Assembly: GCF_051401765.1 (NCBI RefSeq)
Contig: NC_135071.1
Coordinates: 11,696,961 to 11,760,960, forward strand
From: Calliopsis andreniformis
Taxonomy: Eukaryota > Arthropoda > Insecta > Hymenoptera > Andrenidae
Length of the DNA stretch: 64,000 nucleotides
Reading direction: 5' to 3'
Below the pieces are notes generated by a model. It was not told the origin of the DNA and did not search any database. It was given only the letters and a program-made list of their open reading frames with translations. Positions 26,403-37,549 of this stretch are shown here, one piece after another. The translations under genes and the position numbers were made by a program. Each line of letters starts with the position of its first letter. Position 1 is the first letter of the stretch.

Positions 26403-26543
26403 ATGGAATGGAATTACGGTGAAGTACAACAAAAGTTATTGGAACTTTTAAAGGCAGCTGTTGAACTATCTGGCTGTAGTTATGGGATAGTATACAACAG
26501 AATTTTGCATGTTTTAATTAGGCTACTGTTATTCTACTCGTAG
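26403..26543 (+). CDS. Small ORF after a splice acceptor, unknown 46-residue product
   Basis: The acceptor CCATTTCAATTACAG (ending 26400) is followed two bases later by an ATG opening a 46-codon frame. Its start reads MEWNYGEVQQKLLELLKAAV, which would form an amphipathic helix, and its C-terminal third is hydrophobic (ILHVLIRLLLFY). No database family comes to mind. It could be the first coding exon of a larger gene, a small peptide, or chance. There is no consensus donor inside the frame. Confidence 0.3.
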   Translation: MEWNYGEVQQKLLELLKAAVELSGCSYGIVYNRILHVLIRLLLFYS

Positions 26544-26713
26544 CTGTGTTTCGAAAACCTAACCAAATTTATGCTATTAGAACTTGTAACAAAGTTACAA
26601 CCTTTTTTTTGTTGCTGAAACGTAACATGAATACACTCGATTTACTTATTTGGATAGATTCTCTCTACTACCGAATTTTCAATTACAGCACTCTGATTGG
26701 AGAATATTCTATC

Positions 26714-26733
26714 TTTTTTTTTTTTTTTTTTTT
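26714..26733 (+). repeat. Poly-T run of 20
   Basis: Uninterrupted run of 20 T. Could be the poly-A end of a minus-strand retrotransposed sequence or simple slippage; the flank to the right shows no recognisable element body. Confidence 0.9.
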
Positions 26734-26739
26734 CAATTT

Positions 26740-29510
26740 TGCAAGCTATCAGTGTACAGACTTCTGTTACCATATATAGAATTCTAAATCTGAGTATTCA
26801 ATAATTTTTTAGATACAAATAGTTGCACATCTTTTGCTAGTATAATATAGATACAAGTATCTAATACTAAAATAGCTAATGCAGGAAACCAGAATAGTGC
26901 ATCATTTAAAACCACCTTTTTATTGAATTTTTATTCATGGAAAACGTAAACTATACAGTATTGAATTCTGTAAATTTACACGAAAATCGAGGGAAAGACA
27001 AGTCTAATATTGTCACAGTTAAAGATACATAGATAGGTATGTCACGCACGAGGGACACTATCGCTTTCGAGACAGTGATCCCTGCGTCTTTGGGTAATAT
27101 ATGATTCCCTTAACTTGACTGTACCTGGGGAATGCCAACTAACTTCCCTATCGTATCGTAAGACCAACTTAAATCCATGGGAAGGCCAGATTCAGAGGAA
27201 GGGATTTGAGATTCACGGGTCAGTTTGCTTGACGTAAGGATCTTGGACAGCGTCCCTGCGTTACATACTAACGCGCAGTAGAATTTTTCAGAAAACCTAG
27301 CAGTACCTCCAGAACGTCTGAATTAAGGAAATTTTAAATTGCTAGTTACATACGATAATGCAAAATAAATTCTTAGCTTCACAATAATTGTTTACACTTC
27401 CAGAAAAATTAACGAAAAGGAAGCCAGCACTTGGAGTGTGCAGTTTGTGAGCACATTTTAAATTCCGTGCAATAATTTTTCTATTTAAAAGCTAAAGTAT
27501 TTATGCTGCCTGCATTTCAAAGACAAATGTGAAGTAGTTATTATTAATTACACGTTAAATCACGTGAAGGAACATGGATAAAGGAATTCTTCAAATTACT
27601 GTTTGATAACTATAAATTCTTCACTTTATTAAAAAGGAATTAATACTGAGATCAGTATACAGCACATACTGTACAAGTACGAGGGAAGTTTCTTATTGAT
27701 AAATCTCTCACACCTGGCTACAACGTATCGTGACCAGCTGTTTAATTCAATGTAAATTAGCAAGGCTGAGCACTTGAAAAGATACCTAAAATATCTAGTC
27801 TAGCAATTAAACAACAGTACTAGTGATGTAAGAATTCAAGATATAACTCATAGCTACTATCATAAAACAAATATGAAAATTTGTATTCAAGTCTTCAAAT
27901 AACATCTGCTTGCACATAGTGTACTATCAGTCAAATAATTAATGCAACGAACCGTTTGAGAGGCACTGAGCTAATTATCAGGCTTCCACTTGACCACAAT
28001 TAAAAGAATTATCAGGGCGTCAAGCTTGCACGAGGAGTTCCTGACGATGGGGATGAATTGTACTGCGGGAGAGTAAACAGTTGAGAAACGAGATGCATAC
28101 GAATCACAAAAGGATCCGAAATTTCCTTTTGACGATCCTTTCGCGAGCGTCACGAGGAAGATCTCGTTATTCCGTGCATTTTTGGTTCCTTTAATGATGC
28201 AGTAATCCAGGCTGGCTCGACCACCCGAAGACAGGACAATACGCCACAAACATTTGACCGTTCTCGACGGTCTCTCAGTGAAGTCAGCGGGCATCCAAGC
28301 GGACACAGATTTACCAAATATCCTTTGAGCTTCGTTATCTATCGCCATGAAACGTTGGAACAGGAAGACCCCTTTGAAACCGGAAAATCAGTCGGGGTTA
28401 TTTGTAAAACGAGGAAGAGGCTGCAATTCCTCTTTTGCTTTGAAATAACATTCTACTAGAGCAAATACTTTGCACAGTGTCTTTCCTTCGCAAAGAGAAA
28501 GATATTATTGAAATTTGGTCTTGGCTATGTTCAATCAATATTCTGGTTGCTTCAATTAAATTATTTGCGATAGCATTCAAATATAAGAGCACCGAATCTT
28601 TTATTTTTTACTTTATTTAAAAACGAAAAGTATGTTTAAAATTGATGCTCTTGTAATTTCAATCACATATTAATAGGACAAATACATCTGTTGCCTTTTG
28701 TGAATTCAATTTAGTTCGCTGCCTGTTTTGAATTAATTCGAAAGTTACTCGAGTTCACATTCCTTAAACAATTTGATAAATCGTACTTAGAAGATTCTTC
28801 TTTGATGAAATCATGCTTTGCTTGGTTCCAGCACTTAAGATATTTTGACCCTTTGGACTCTATTCGAGGACTACATATTTCCCAGAATAATATACAAATA
28901 GATAAAGAACAGGGTTAAAATATTTAAATCATATCCTACTTCATTTTGTGCGAGACACTTGACAGGAAATCAATGAAAATGACCTATAGAGAAAGTCTGG
29001 AACAGTTTTGTGCTCATTAAAAATGAAATTTAAATTCCACTACAGCCATGTGTGTGAGTGATCTTATAAATTGATATATTCCTATTTCTTGGCAGCTAAT
29101 AACTTCACGTACTCCTTCAGCATTATGCAGCGTGAGGTATTATAGTTGAAATGTTTTCAGAAATAAGATTACTTTCGTAGAATTCAAACAAGAAAGCCTT
29201 ACGCCAGTTTTTGTTCGCGGTGCATATATTTCTCGTGTCCTTCGTGCACAGAATGGAGTAGAAGAAAGAAAAGACGTAAAAATGAGTAAAGTTAAAAGTC
29301 ACGCAGAGCTGATTCGGTCAATGCTTTAGTATAACGAATGCGTGCATGTCAGGCGAAAAAATTCGCGATAAATAAATTGGCAAATTTAGTGCGTTGTTTA
29401 AATCATGGAGTTTATGATTTTTAATTGCGAGTTTCATGTGTTCACGCTGTCGATCCTATCGGTTCGTTTACAAAGGGGAAACAAAAAATTGAATGAGATT
29501 GTTTTTCGAA
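26740..29510. other. AT-rich stretch with moderately GC-richer patches
   Basis: Two patches, about 27040-27300 and 28000-28350, are less AT-rich. The first contains CCCTGCGT twice (about 27079 and 27253). The second carries a 125-codon minus frame (27971-28348), one of the longer frames in the window. It shows no domain, signal peptide or splice framing, so I do not call it a gene. Confidence 0.4.
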
Positions 29511-29517
29511 GGAGGAA

Positions 29518-29569
29518 AACAATCATTATTTTAATTAAGTTTGAACAAACATTATTTTAATTAAGTTTG
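29518..29569 (+). repeat. 26-bp tandem duplication
   Basis: Two adjacent 26-base units, 29518-29543 and 29544-29569, share the sequence ATTATTTTAATTAAGTTTG and differ at one internal position (AACAATC versus AACAAAC). The TAATTAA core is homeodomain-type. It is a recent local duplication. Confidence 0.85.
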
Positions 29570-31860
29570 ATCTTATAAACATTTTGAACATGGTTTTCGT
29601 ATATATTTTAGAATTCTTGACGCGTGATAATATCTATAGAATATTTTACGAAACTGTCACGAAATCTGTATTCTAAGTTTATTAAAAAATTGATATTCCA
29701 AATTTCGTAAAAATGTAGAAGTTCAAGATATTATATAGGAGATAAGATCGAAAATTTTTCATTTATATTCAGCAGATTTTTGTTCACGCAAAATTTCAAA
29801 GTTCCTTATTCACTCCGAGGATTCTTCTGTGGATTAAATAACCCCGGAAAAGAGTACCGATATTTCAAGGAACCAAAAATATTTCTATGAAATGTCTAAG
29901 AGGTCTTCACTCGACTGGATGAATATGAAATATATATTTGCATCAGCTTCGTTGGAAATTTCTTCGACCTGTTCAATCGAATGATACGACTCGCAGGAAG
30001 CACCACCCACAACAAAGATGCATTGCTCAACTTAATAATAAGCGATACAACACAATACATTGTCTAAGGAGCAGTCGATACAAGAACGAACCTCGTAAAA
30101 AATATTGACAGAGAAGAGTATTGAGCTTGTTGCATATGCATATAAAATATCTACTTAAAGGTGTCAATAAAGCAGAAATTAGTATACTTAATAGTTACGT
30201 GGTCTGTGATTGCCTAATTAATACTAAGTATTCTAGAATGATCGTGATTACTGACCACTGTAATAAACGTGTGTACATATGAACCTTGAGTCGACTTATT
30301 CCAATTAAAATTCTAACACAGCCTACTAATCTTGTGAGAAGCACGTAAATAAAATTTTGTGAGAATAGAGATATAATAGAATTCTCAGAGATGCAAGTAA
30401 TCATTTCTGAAATGGTAATAGATACAGAAGCTAATATTTGCAAGCAGAATAGTATGAGGTAATTTAATTTTTAAATTGCTATATTTTTCGATTCCTTTTT
30501 CATAGCCTTTAAAATTAAGAAAGAAGTGTAAACTCTTCCAGCTTCAGAACGTTCTTCAAATAAAAGCAATATACTTCTGTCAGTATACTTCTACTTTTCG
30601 AAGAATTTAAATGAACTTAAATATGTCCACCTTTAATGTACAGGAATTAAGATATTCTTTTGTAGTTATTGTACTTTGCTTTCTCTTTTTATGAAACATC
30701 TCTCTGCGAGAAGCGGATGGCAATAAAGAGTATAAAAAGAATTAATATTCAAAGAAATTTACAACGGCAACGAAGTTGGCTTAATATTAACCCACAGAAG
30801 AATTTTCAATTTCTTCTCTGTTTATGGTTAAACATTTATTCTTTAGAAAATGCAGATAATTTTGTATTAATTTTAAATAGACGAAATCGATTGAGTTCTA
30901 TGCAAGAAATGTGTTCATTAAAGAATTTAAGAAACTCCACAACATTAATTCCTCCAAATCCACGATAAATTTCATACGACAAGGGGAAGTTATAGCCGAA
31001 AATACCGAAGCAATTAGATAATACATTTAGCTGCATTTCACTTTCAAATAAAGACAGACGAAGCAATTTGCGAAGATGAATCGTGCAGAATTAAGGAAAC
31101 GAGCGGAGAAAATTAAGGAGCTAGTTGAAAGCGTACTTTCAGTAAACGTGTTTGGCAGTACTATCAAATCCAATTCAAATCTTCCCGATGAAAAGAACGT
31201 GTCATATTTTCTAATTTATAATCGTTTCTAACAAACTTAACAATATCTCAGTACTTTTCATTCGAAGGAATGATACTTCAGGAACGATATAATTAGTTAT
31301 TCAGCTAATTACCTTAATATTCCCCTTTACGTAGAAGCAGTCTTGCTGAGCTGCCTTCAATTAACTAATTATATCAGTATCTAAATAGATGAAACTCGCA
31401 GATACTTAACTAACTATGATATCCTTCATCTTCATTAAAGTATTCTCAAAAAGTGCTGCTCGTTTTGTAACGAACGAGAAAAATTTGATAGACAAATAGA
31501 CAAAATAGTCTGTGTTAATTACTTTCTGTTACTTTCTCAAGAGAAAATCAGGTTACAATTTTTTTTTTATTATAATGGAATGTATACAAATGTATTCAAA
31601 TAATTATCATCATTATTTAGAATATCTCCTATTTATTTACCCACGTACGCTTGTTCATTAACTCACTTTCCAAGACAGCTATATGTACACAGCACACGTA
31701 CTATACACGAAACTAACATTTCATAAAAAGGTACACAGTGTACTAACATTGCAGTACCTCATGTTCCTTAAATGAAAGCAATTTTCTTAATAAGAAAAAG
31801 TTTCGCATCCATTATTTATCTGAAATTCGCGTTAAAGAACTTCGCGAATTAACTGGAGCA
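29570..31860. other. AT-rich non-coding stretch
   Basis: No gene supported. A 99-codon open plus frame (30669-30968; first ATG at 30717) is lysine/arginine/asparagine-rich, which is what AT-rich random sequence encodes, and it has no motif. A T run sits near 31559-31569. Confidence 0.45.
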
Positions 31861-32290
31861 CGTGAGCGGGTTATCACGGAAGAATCACGGAAGAATCACG
31901 GAAGATCCTCCACGCGATTTTGCGTGGCACTGAAAAATCGTCAAGGAACTCGTTAAGCATTGATCCTATTTGTAGGAGGTCGAAGGTCACGTGGAACGCT
32001 GAGGTTATTGTTTCCCCGTGACCTCGTGTTTCGTCAATATTCAGGCTGACAGTGAATCAGAATGCCTCGCGCCAAGGGTTGGAACACCGAGCTGATTGCA
32101 CGTGATACATCCTATAATAATCGCGTCCCTCTTGAGCGGCTGTTATTTGGGTTCAGTGAACACGCGCAAGAGCACACAGCTTCCCTTTCGCTCTACGCTC
32201 TATAATATACGCGGCTCTTCGACACGAAGCTGCACTGTCATCGTCATACTTCGATGACAAGGCGATGAAAGGAGAGCAAACGAGTTTCTT
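31850..32290. promoter_or_regulatory. CpG-rich block, candidate promoter or enhancer
   Basis: Contains the triple GGAA-bearing repeat, the composite site AGGTCACGTG at 31984-31993 (nuclear-receptor half-site overlapping an E-box) and a TATAATA at 32211-32217. CG-rich sequence and a possible initiator region (CTGCACTGTCATCG) follow about 25-40 bases downstream of that box. A TATA-containing promoter facing right is plausible, but no ORF or exon begins close by, so this stays a candidate. Confidence 0.35.
31873..31905 (+). repeat. 11-bp unit repeated three times
   Basis: ATCACGGAAGA occurs three times exactly in tandem at the left edge of a CpG-rich block. CGGAAG is an ETS-type core (GGAA), so the array would present three evenly spaced sites one helical turn apart. 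Confidence 0.9.
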
Positions 32291-32765
32291 TCACTTTCTT
32301 GTACTCTTCTTCTCGATGAGGCTTTAAATAAAATAGATGTCAAGTTCATAGCGTTTCGAAATGGTGGGATTACTTTGAGATGATATTACTAAAGTTGTTT
32401 TAGAGTGGGATTTGTTCAGTAATTTGTACTGGAATTTAATTGCAGGATACACTTTGAATGAATTCGGTGATAATATTTCACTTGGTTGTAATAGTTTCTC
32501 TTATAATTAGTTTTGTGTGTTGTCTTTCAATTAACAGTTCCTGCATACAAAAGTCCCTTGTATACAAAATTATTTAATACTTTCGTTGCCACTTTGCAAC
32601 TACATCATTTGCGATGCCTCTCGCAGGTAATTCATTAACATTATTTCCGCATTTGTGATCAATAATGTGTGTACGTCAGGACGAAAGGGTTAAGCAGGAT
32701 ACTGGTGAAAGAAGTATTAGTGAAAATGAGAAGAACAAACTTTTAATTATGCGGTATTAAATACC

Positions 32766-32798
32766 ACCGTTAATTACTTCCTGTCGCTCATTAACGGT
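32766..32798. repeat. Perfect 9-bp inverted repeat
   Basis: ACCGTTAAT (32766-32774) and ATTAACGGT (32790-32798) are exact inverted copies with a 15-base loop, followed by a run of nine A. Each arm contains a Myb-type AACGG core. Whether it acts as paired sites or as RNA structure is unknown. Confidence 0.65.
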
Positions 32799-32799
32799 G

Positions 32800-34946
32800 A
32801 GAAAAAAAAACTGCTGCTCGAGAAACGCAGAAATTTTAATTGAGGAGAAGTAATCTCACGGGGCCTTTTATTTTCCATCGACAGCTGTCACCCTCAGATA
32901 ATATTTACCACCTCTGGTTCGATATATTATTTGCTATCGTTAATTCATTATGCTTCTTTCGTTGTTCTTCCTAGAAGGATCGACTTTCAGCGGCAACAGG
33001 AAAGCAATCGATGCCGACGGGACTACCCACGGAAGTGATTTTTCATCGAATTGACATGAATCAAATTGCGTGTCGGTGTAAAGTGTCGGATTTTAGCACG
33101 ATTGTTCCCCTTGTCGGGCGTGGTTTGCTGATAGCACTGTAGCTCGCGAAACCTATACGTATAATTGCGTTGACGTTCCACGCGTTTCGCACATTTACTA
33201 CGTCACTAGAAGCGAATGAATGCCATCGCTACAGTCGCCCCCTCGTATGCAAGGGATTCAACTATTGTTATGACGCGAAGGGAATGAATTAGTGAAAGAA
33301 GTAAACGAAATGCTCGGCGCTGTAACAATGCAGGAATCGTGAAAGAGGATAAGCGAGAATGTTAATAAAATTTTAGGCCAAAGAAGTTGCATTCCTTAAT
33401 AGAAAAAGTCATTTTCAGAAATTCTTGGGGAGCCTGGAAAATATTTCATAATACTGGAAAAAGTTATCTCTACATTTGAATTGAATATTAATCAATCAAC
33501 AGTCGCATTCTTTTAACAATTCGTATCATGAAATTGTCATCTATTTCTTTACAAGATCCCATTTTAAAAAGCAAAAGAGTATGTAAATATTTCTTAAAGA
33601 AAGTGATAAAACTCGACATGAATTGAACAACATTTCCTCTTATTGAGAACAATAGGGATACTTAAATTCGTTGAGATAAAGGAAGCACTTTGCATATTCA
33701 ATCCTCTGGTTCTTTCGAATCGATTTAAATTCTTCATAACGTTTCAGTAAATACCAGGAGCGAAATGTTGGCCTACATTTACTAAAGCAGCTAAAGATCG
33801 ACAGACGCGTCTCGTCGTATTGAATATTAATTACTTCGTTTCCCTCTATCCTCCCTCGGTGTTGCCAATCGAAAGCAAAGAAGCTTTTCGAGATTACTCA
33901 AACAGCGACGGCTACCGTGTACAAATATTTAGAATAATTTAGCAACTTTTAATGCAGCGATGGGGTAATCCAGGACAGGGGATCTGTAAGGTATTATCCA
34001 GTGTCCAAACAACACGTGTTATTTCTACATTCACTCAGCAATTAATATCGCCTGAAAATTAAAGTGACCGAGGCTAATGGTTGAGCATCCGTTTTCGCGC
34101 TGGCGGTCGTTCAGGCAACCTACAATTTTCGTTTTATTACGCTTTCCACGTACACGTTTATCATTTTTATCTACGTTTTTCAACCTTCTCTCCCCTCCCC
34201 ATATGTGCTCAAATTTACGCGCCTTCGTCTGTAATTTTTTTGCGTGACATTTTATGCGTACGTGGCCATTATTTATTGTTCGTTGAGAATGTGACTTAAA
34301 GTGGCGTTATGTTTGCCATCTACGCTATTTTTTTGTGCTTTACTGTCGAATATTCTCTGGTCTGCGTTTTATTCAATAGTCGTTAGCTAATTTTAAGATC
34401 GTAAGTCGGAACACAATTTTGTGGGAAGGTGACAAAATAAGAAATTTATGATTATTTATCATTTATTACCTGTTGTGTGTAGAAGCCGTGTGTGTTACAT
34501 AACTGAAATAAATTTGATATTTCATTTGTGTTTCGCATGAATAACTATAACTGCCAACGTTGTATACAGACTTAACTTTTTAAAGTTAAAGTAGTCAGCA
34601 AACTTTATTTTTGAAGTGAATTTGTAATAAAATCAAAATAAGAGATAGACGTAACTGGAAACAGTTTGTTAGCACAGAGTTAATGCCACCTAAAATCGTT
34701 TATTACGTCAACTTGACGCTTATTGATGCACCATAACTTGTTGACAATTTAGTAAGTAAATAAACTAGAAATAGATGACATCGATTCGCTACTGCGATAT
34801 CAGTTCTATTTCCGTAGTAAATTTCATTTATGATTGATTCCATTACGTTGTCCTATCTGTCAGTCAATAGTCGAATCTCTTTAATAGACTGTAGTGAAAC
34901 CTATAATCCTATAAACAGACGAAATGTTAATGATGTGTTATTTTAG
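32800..34946. other. CpG-rich patch then AT-rich stretch
   Basis: About 32990-33300 is CpG-richer than its surroundings and may be part of the 31.9-kb regulatory cluster. The rest is AT-rich. An exact palindromic pairing CGTCAA-c-TTGACG lies near 34707. No gene is supported. Confidence 0.4.
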
Positions 34947-35230
34947 ATTTTTGTATTCAATTTGACGTCGACGGAAAGTTCGACACTTAAACTTTCCCGA
35001 ATGCATTTAAAAGTTCATGTAAGTCTTTCATTCATAAATATTCATATTAACAAATTGCTGTTCCTTCTGTTTCTCCTGTCATTTTGCAGGTTTTTGATAT
35101 CATATGTATCCACCGATTATGCTTTTGATAATTGATTTATAAATCTAAATTAAGTAAAAGCACTAGATAATAAATAATATAAAGAACTACGTCTTTCTTA
35201 TGCACTTCTAATAAACGCTGTTGAAATTAT
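34947..35230 (+). other. Candidate spliced transcript with a 71-bp intron
   Basis: A consensus donor (CAT then GTAAGTCTTT, at 35019) is paired with an excellent acceptor (pyrimidine tract CTTCTGTTTCTCCTGTCATTTTGCAG ending 35089, shown here by position 35064-35089). The implied intron is 71 bases, a usual size for short insect introns, and has TTAAC upstream of the tract as a possible branch point. A weaker acceptor (TTATTTTAG) at 34946 would give a 72-base upstream exon open in one frame (24 codons). That frame continues 12 codons past the intron to TGA. AATAAA occurs at about 35210. This could be the 3' end of a gene or a non-coding RNA; the product is not recognisable. Confidence 0.35.
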
Positions 35231-35424
35231 GTTAAACTCTAACTAGTATATTCCATTCTCCGTGAATTCTATCAAGTCTTAACGGTGATCTTAATTCTAA
35301 ACAAGTTTGTATTATTAGTTGTAATGAAGTTACTTTGGTAATCCACCTTCAAGAACTCCTGTTAATTTTATTAATAATTCTGTAGATTAATATTATTCAT
35401 AGTATCCGTGTGTCGTCTAACTTC

Positions 35425-35500
35425 TGATGAAGTTAGCTGCAATGCTGGCAAAACGTCGAAATCGCTTCTGTAAAAGACACGACGCGACGTCCACTTGAAG
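35425..35500 (+). mobile_element. Possible retroelement-derived tail motif
   Basis: The segment with TGATGAAGTTAGCTGCAATG and GCAAAACGTCGAAAT resembles a degenerate motif ('...Asp-Glu...Asn-x-Gly-Lys-Thr-Ser-Lys-Ser-Leu' when translated) that I associate with 3' parts of invertebrate retroelements. No reverse transcriptase is visible next to it. The link is memory-based and weak. Confidence 0.2.
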
Positions 35501-36490
35501 CCTCAAACTATGTGCATTATTCATAGTTAGCATAGAGAAGACTATCACCTTTCCGCAGGTGACGCAGCGAAGTGTCAAAAAACGTATCAAAAACTAGAGG
35601 AACACTGAACTAAATTCTCATAAAGCAATTATAAATTATCTTCTAAATAAAAATTGAACTGTTCTAATTACAGTGCTACCCCATATTTATCACGTCTATT
35701 TCTGAATCATTGTACGATGATACAGAAGACTTTTTTGTGCCCCTCAAACTCACAACCTAGACACAGACTATAAAAAAATTTACCTTTCAATGAGACTTCA
35801 ATTATTAAACAGGAACTCGGCAGAAAATGACCAAAAAGATAGCATCAAAAATATTATATAAATCATCATTGCATTGGTTTCAAGAAATCATAAATTAGAC
35901 AATATGAATATCGATTTTTATCTATGAAACAACATTTGTATTTTTGCATTTAGTTGTATAGGTAGCTAAACATTCCATGTTTGCTACAAAATAACAATAA
36001 TTTCTAATTTTTTCCTCAGCATATCTTTCACTTCACCTAGTTTTTTCATATCTTTCCCATCGTATTCGTAGTCAATAATTATGTTTATAATTCCTTGGAC
36101 TATTTAATCATATTCTAGGTACCAAACATACTTAGATTTTGACCATCTATTACTCTCCTCTGACTTTTTCTCCGTATCTAACATGCCTGACTTTTAACTA
36201 CCGACATCCAATATTAATATACATAGACACTGATATTAAAATATTAAAATGTACTGATATTAAATATTATTAAAATCAATATGATAAAATCTAAAAATGG
36301 GGTATGACACGTATTCCTAACTTTCTTTCCAAAGTCATCGATATTTGAGTGCGAACTATGATAACAATAAATCACGTGGAGTCTGCCACACTCTATGTCA
36401 CTAGTTATTCCAGTTAAGGGTTAATGCCACGCATGATCCACGAGCTACTTCCCACAGATAAACCAACACCCCTCAGTCCATCCCACACAA
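35500..36490. other. AT-rich non-coding stretch
   Basis: No gene, hairpin or repeat of note. Loose repetition of ATATTAAAAT-type words near 36220-36290. Confidence 0.5.
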
Positions 36491-36499
36491 TCTCAATCA

Positions 36500-37380
36500 A
36501 TGAATCCCACCTCCAGCGTAGAAGCCAGCTTCGGAGTGGCACGAAGCGAAAGAAAAGGCAAAAGGAAAAGACTTAATGCCTCTCTTCAGCTCCTGACGGA
36601 TGAAAGCCGAAGAATATTTCACCCTCCGGTGGCATATCAAGACCCCGTTTCCCCGAGGCTCCCATTTCCTCGGCCTATAAGATAAAGGTTAACGGCAGCT
36701 TGTCAGCCGGTAAACGGTCCGCAATATCCGTTGGCTCCGCTCCGAAATAAAGCAGTATTTCTCGGCGGGAATGGCACTCGGCGTCCGTCCGCTGAATGGT
36801 TCCGTTCCCACGGCAGGGCGAGCCGTGTGTCGTCGCCAGGCCGCGAGAACCAGCGCGCTGGAGCACCGTTACGGCTTCACGCATCATATGCGCGACCGAT
36901 CTGCAGAAGAAATTTGATACATCGCGGAGAACTGTCGCTGCAACCGAGTGTCCTCTGGCCCAGACCGCGACATTTTTGTCTCCACAGAGGAAGGGTGTAG
37001 GGTTACACCAGTCATTCGTCCCTTCCCGCCGTGAACCAACTCTCGCCGCGGCTAGGACGAGAGCGAGCGAGAGCAGCGAGGGTCGCTGGAGCTAGGGTGG
37101 ACGAGGACAGGATTTTTCCGTGGCGTCGAAGTTGCCTTTGGCACGGGATTCGACGGATTGTCTGAATTCCAGCGGCGGAAACTCTCGATCGTGGTTTGAA
37201 ATTGGTCGCGAATCGCGCGACTTCCTCCATGACGCCGCCTGCTAACGACAGACGCCGGTTTATGAGACTGATGCGAGCACCACGCTGGCTCACGGGTCGA
37301 TAGGGTCTGCCGGGTGACAAGGAGCGGTAGTCTTGGCGAACACGTGACCTGGTAATCGTTGAAGGGGAACTGGAATGGGG
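36500..37380 (+). promoter_or_regulatory. Largest CpG-rich block; candidate promoter or first exon ending at a donor
   Basis: This is the most CpG-dense segment in the window. Motifs include CCTATAAGATAAA near 36675, a CCGAGG/CCTCGG dyad near 36653-36673 and CACGTGACC at 37341-37349, which is the reverse complement of the E-box composite in the 31.9-kb block. It ends with GGGGAG followed by GTGAGTGC, a good donor at 37381. Open frames run on both strands, the longest being 158 codons on minus (37052-37528). Because stops are scarce here and the frames compete, I do not assign a protein. An untranslated first exon with its promoter on the plus strand fits best. Confidence 0.35.
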
Positions 37381-37549
37381 AGGTGAGTGCTGTTGGGAAG
37401 GAAATGAGGATATTGTGGTTTGTATTTAAACAGATACGGATTAGGGGAACGCAATGCTTTGAGGGCGGTCTGTTCGCTGGCGTTAGGGATGAATTGTGTA
37501 ACACATTGTACATGTTTGTTGAAACCAAAGGTATTGTTAATGTTGAATA

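Noticed and set aside
27971..28348. 125-codon minus frame
   Set aside because: Unrecognised, no signal peptide or domain, no clear splice sites at its borders; it sits in a GC-richer patch where longer frames are expected.
30669..30968. 99-codon plus frame
   Set aside because: Rich in Lys, Asn, Arg and Ile as random AT-rich DNA would encode; no motif, no splice or start context, and the first ATG is 16 codons in.
37052..37528. Longest open frame in the window (158 codons, minus strand)
   Set aside because: It lies largely in the most CpG-rich block, where stops are scarce, and competes with open frames on the other strand. It has no domain, and its translation is low in hydrophobic-core pattern.
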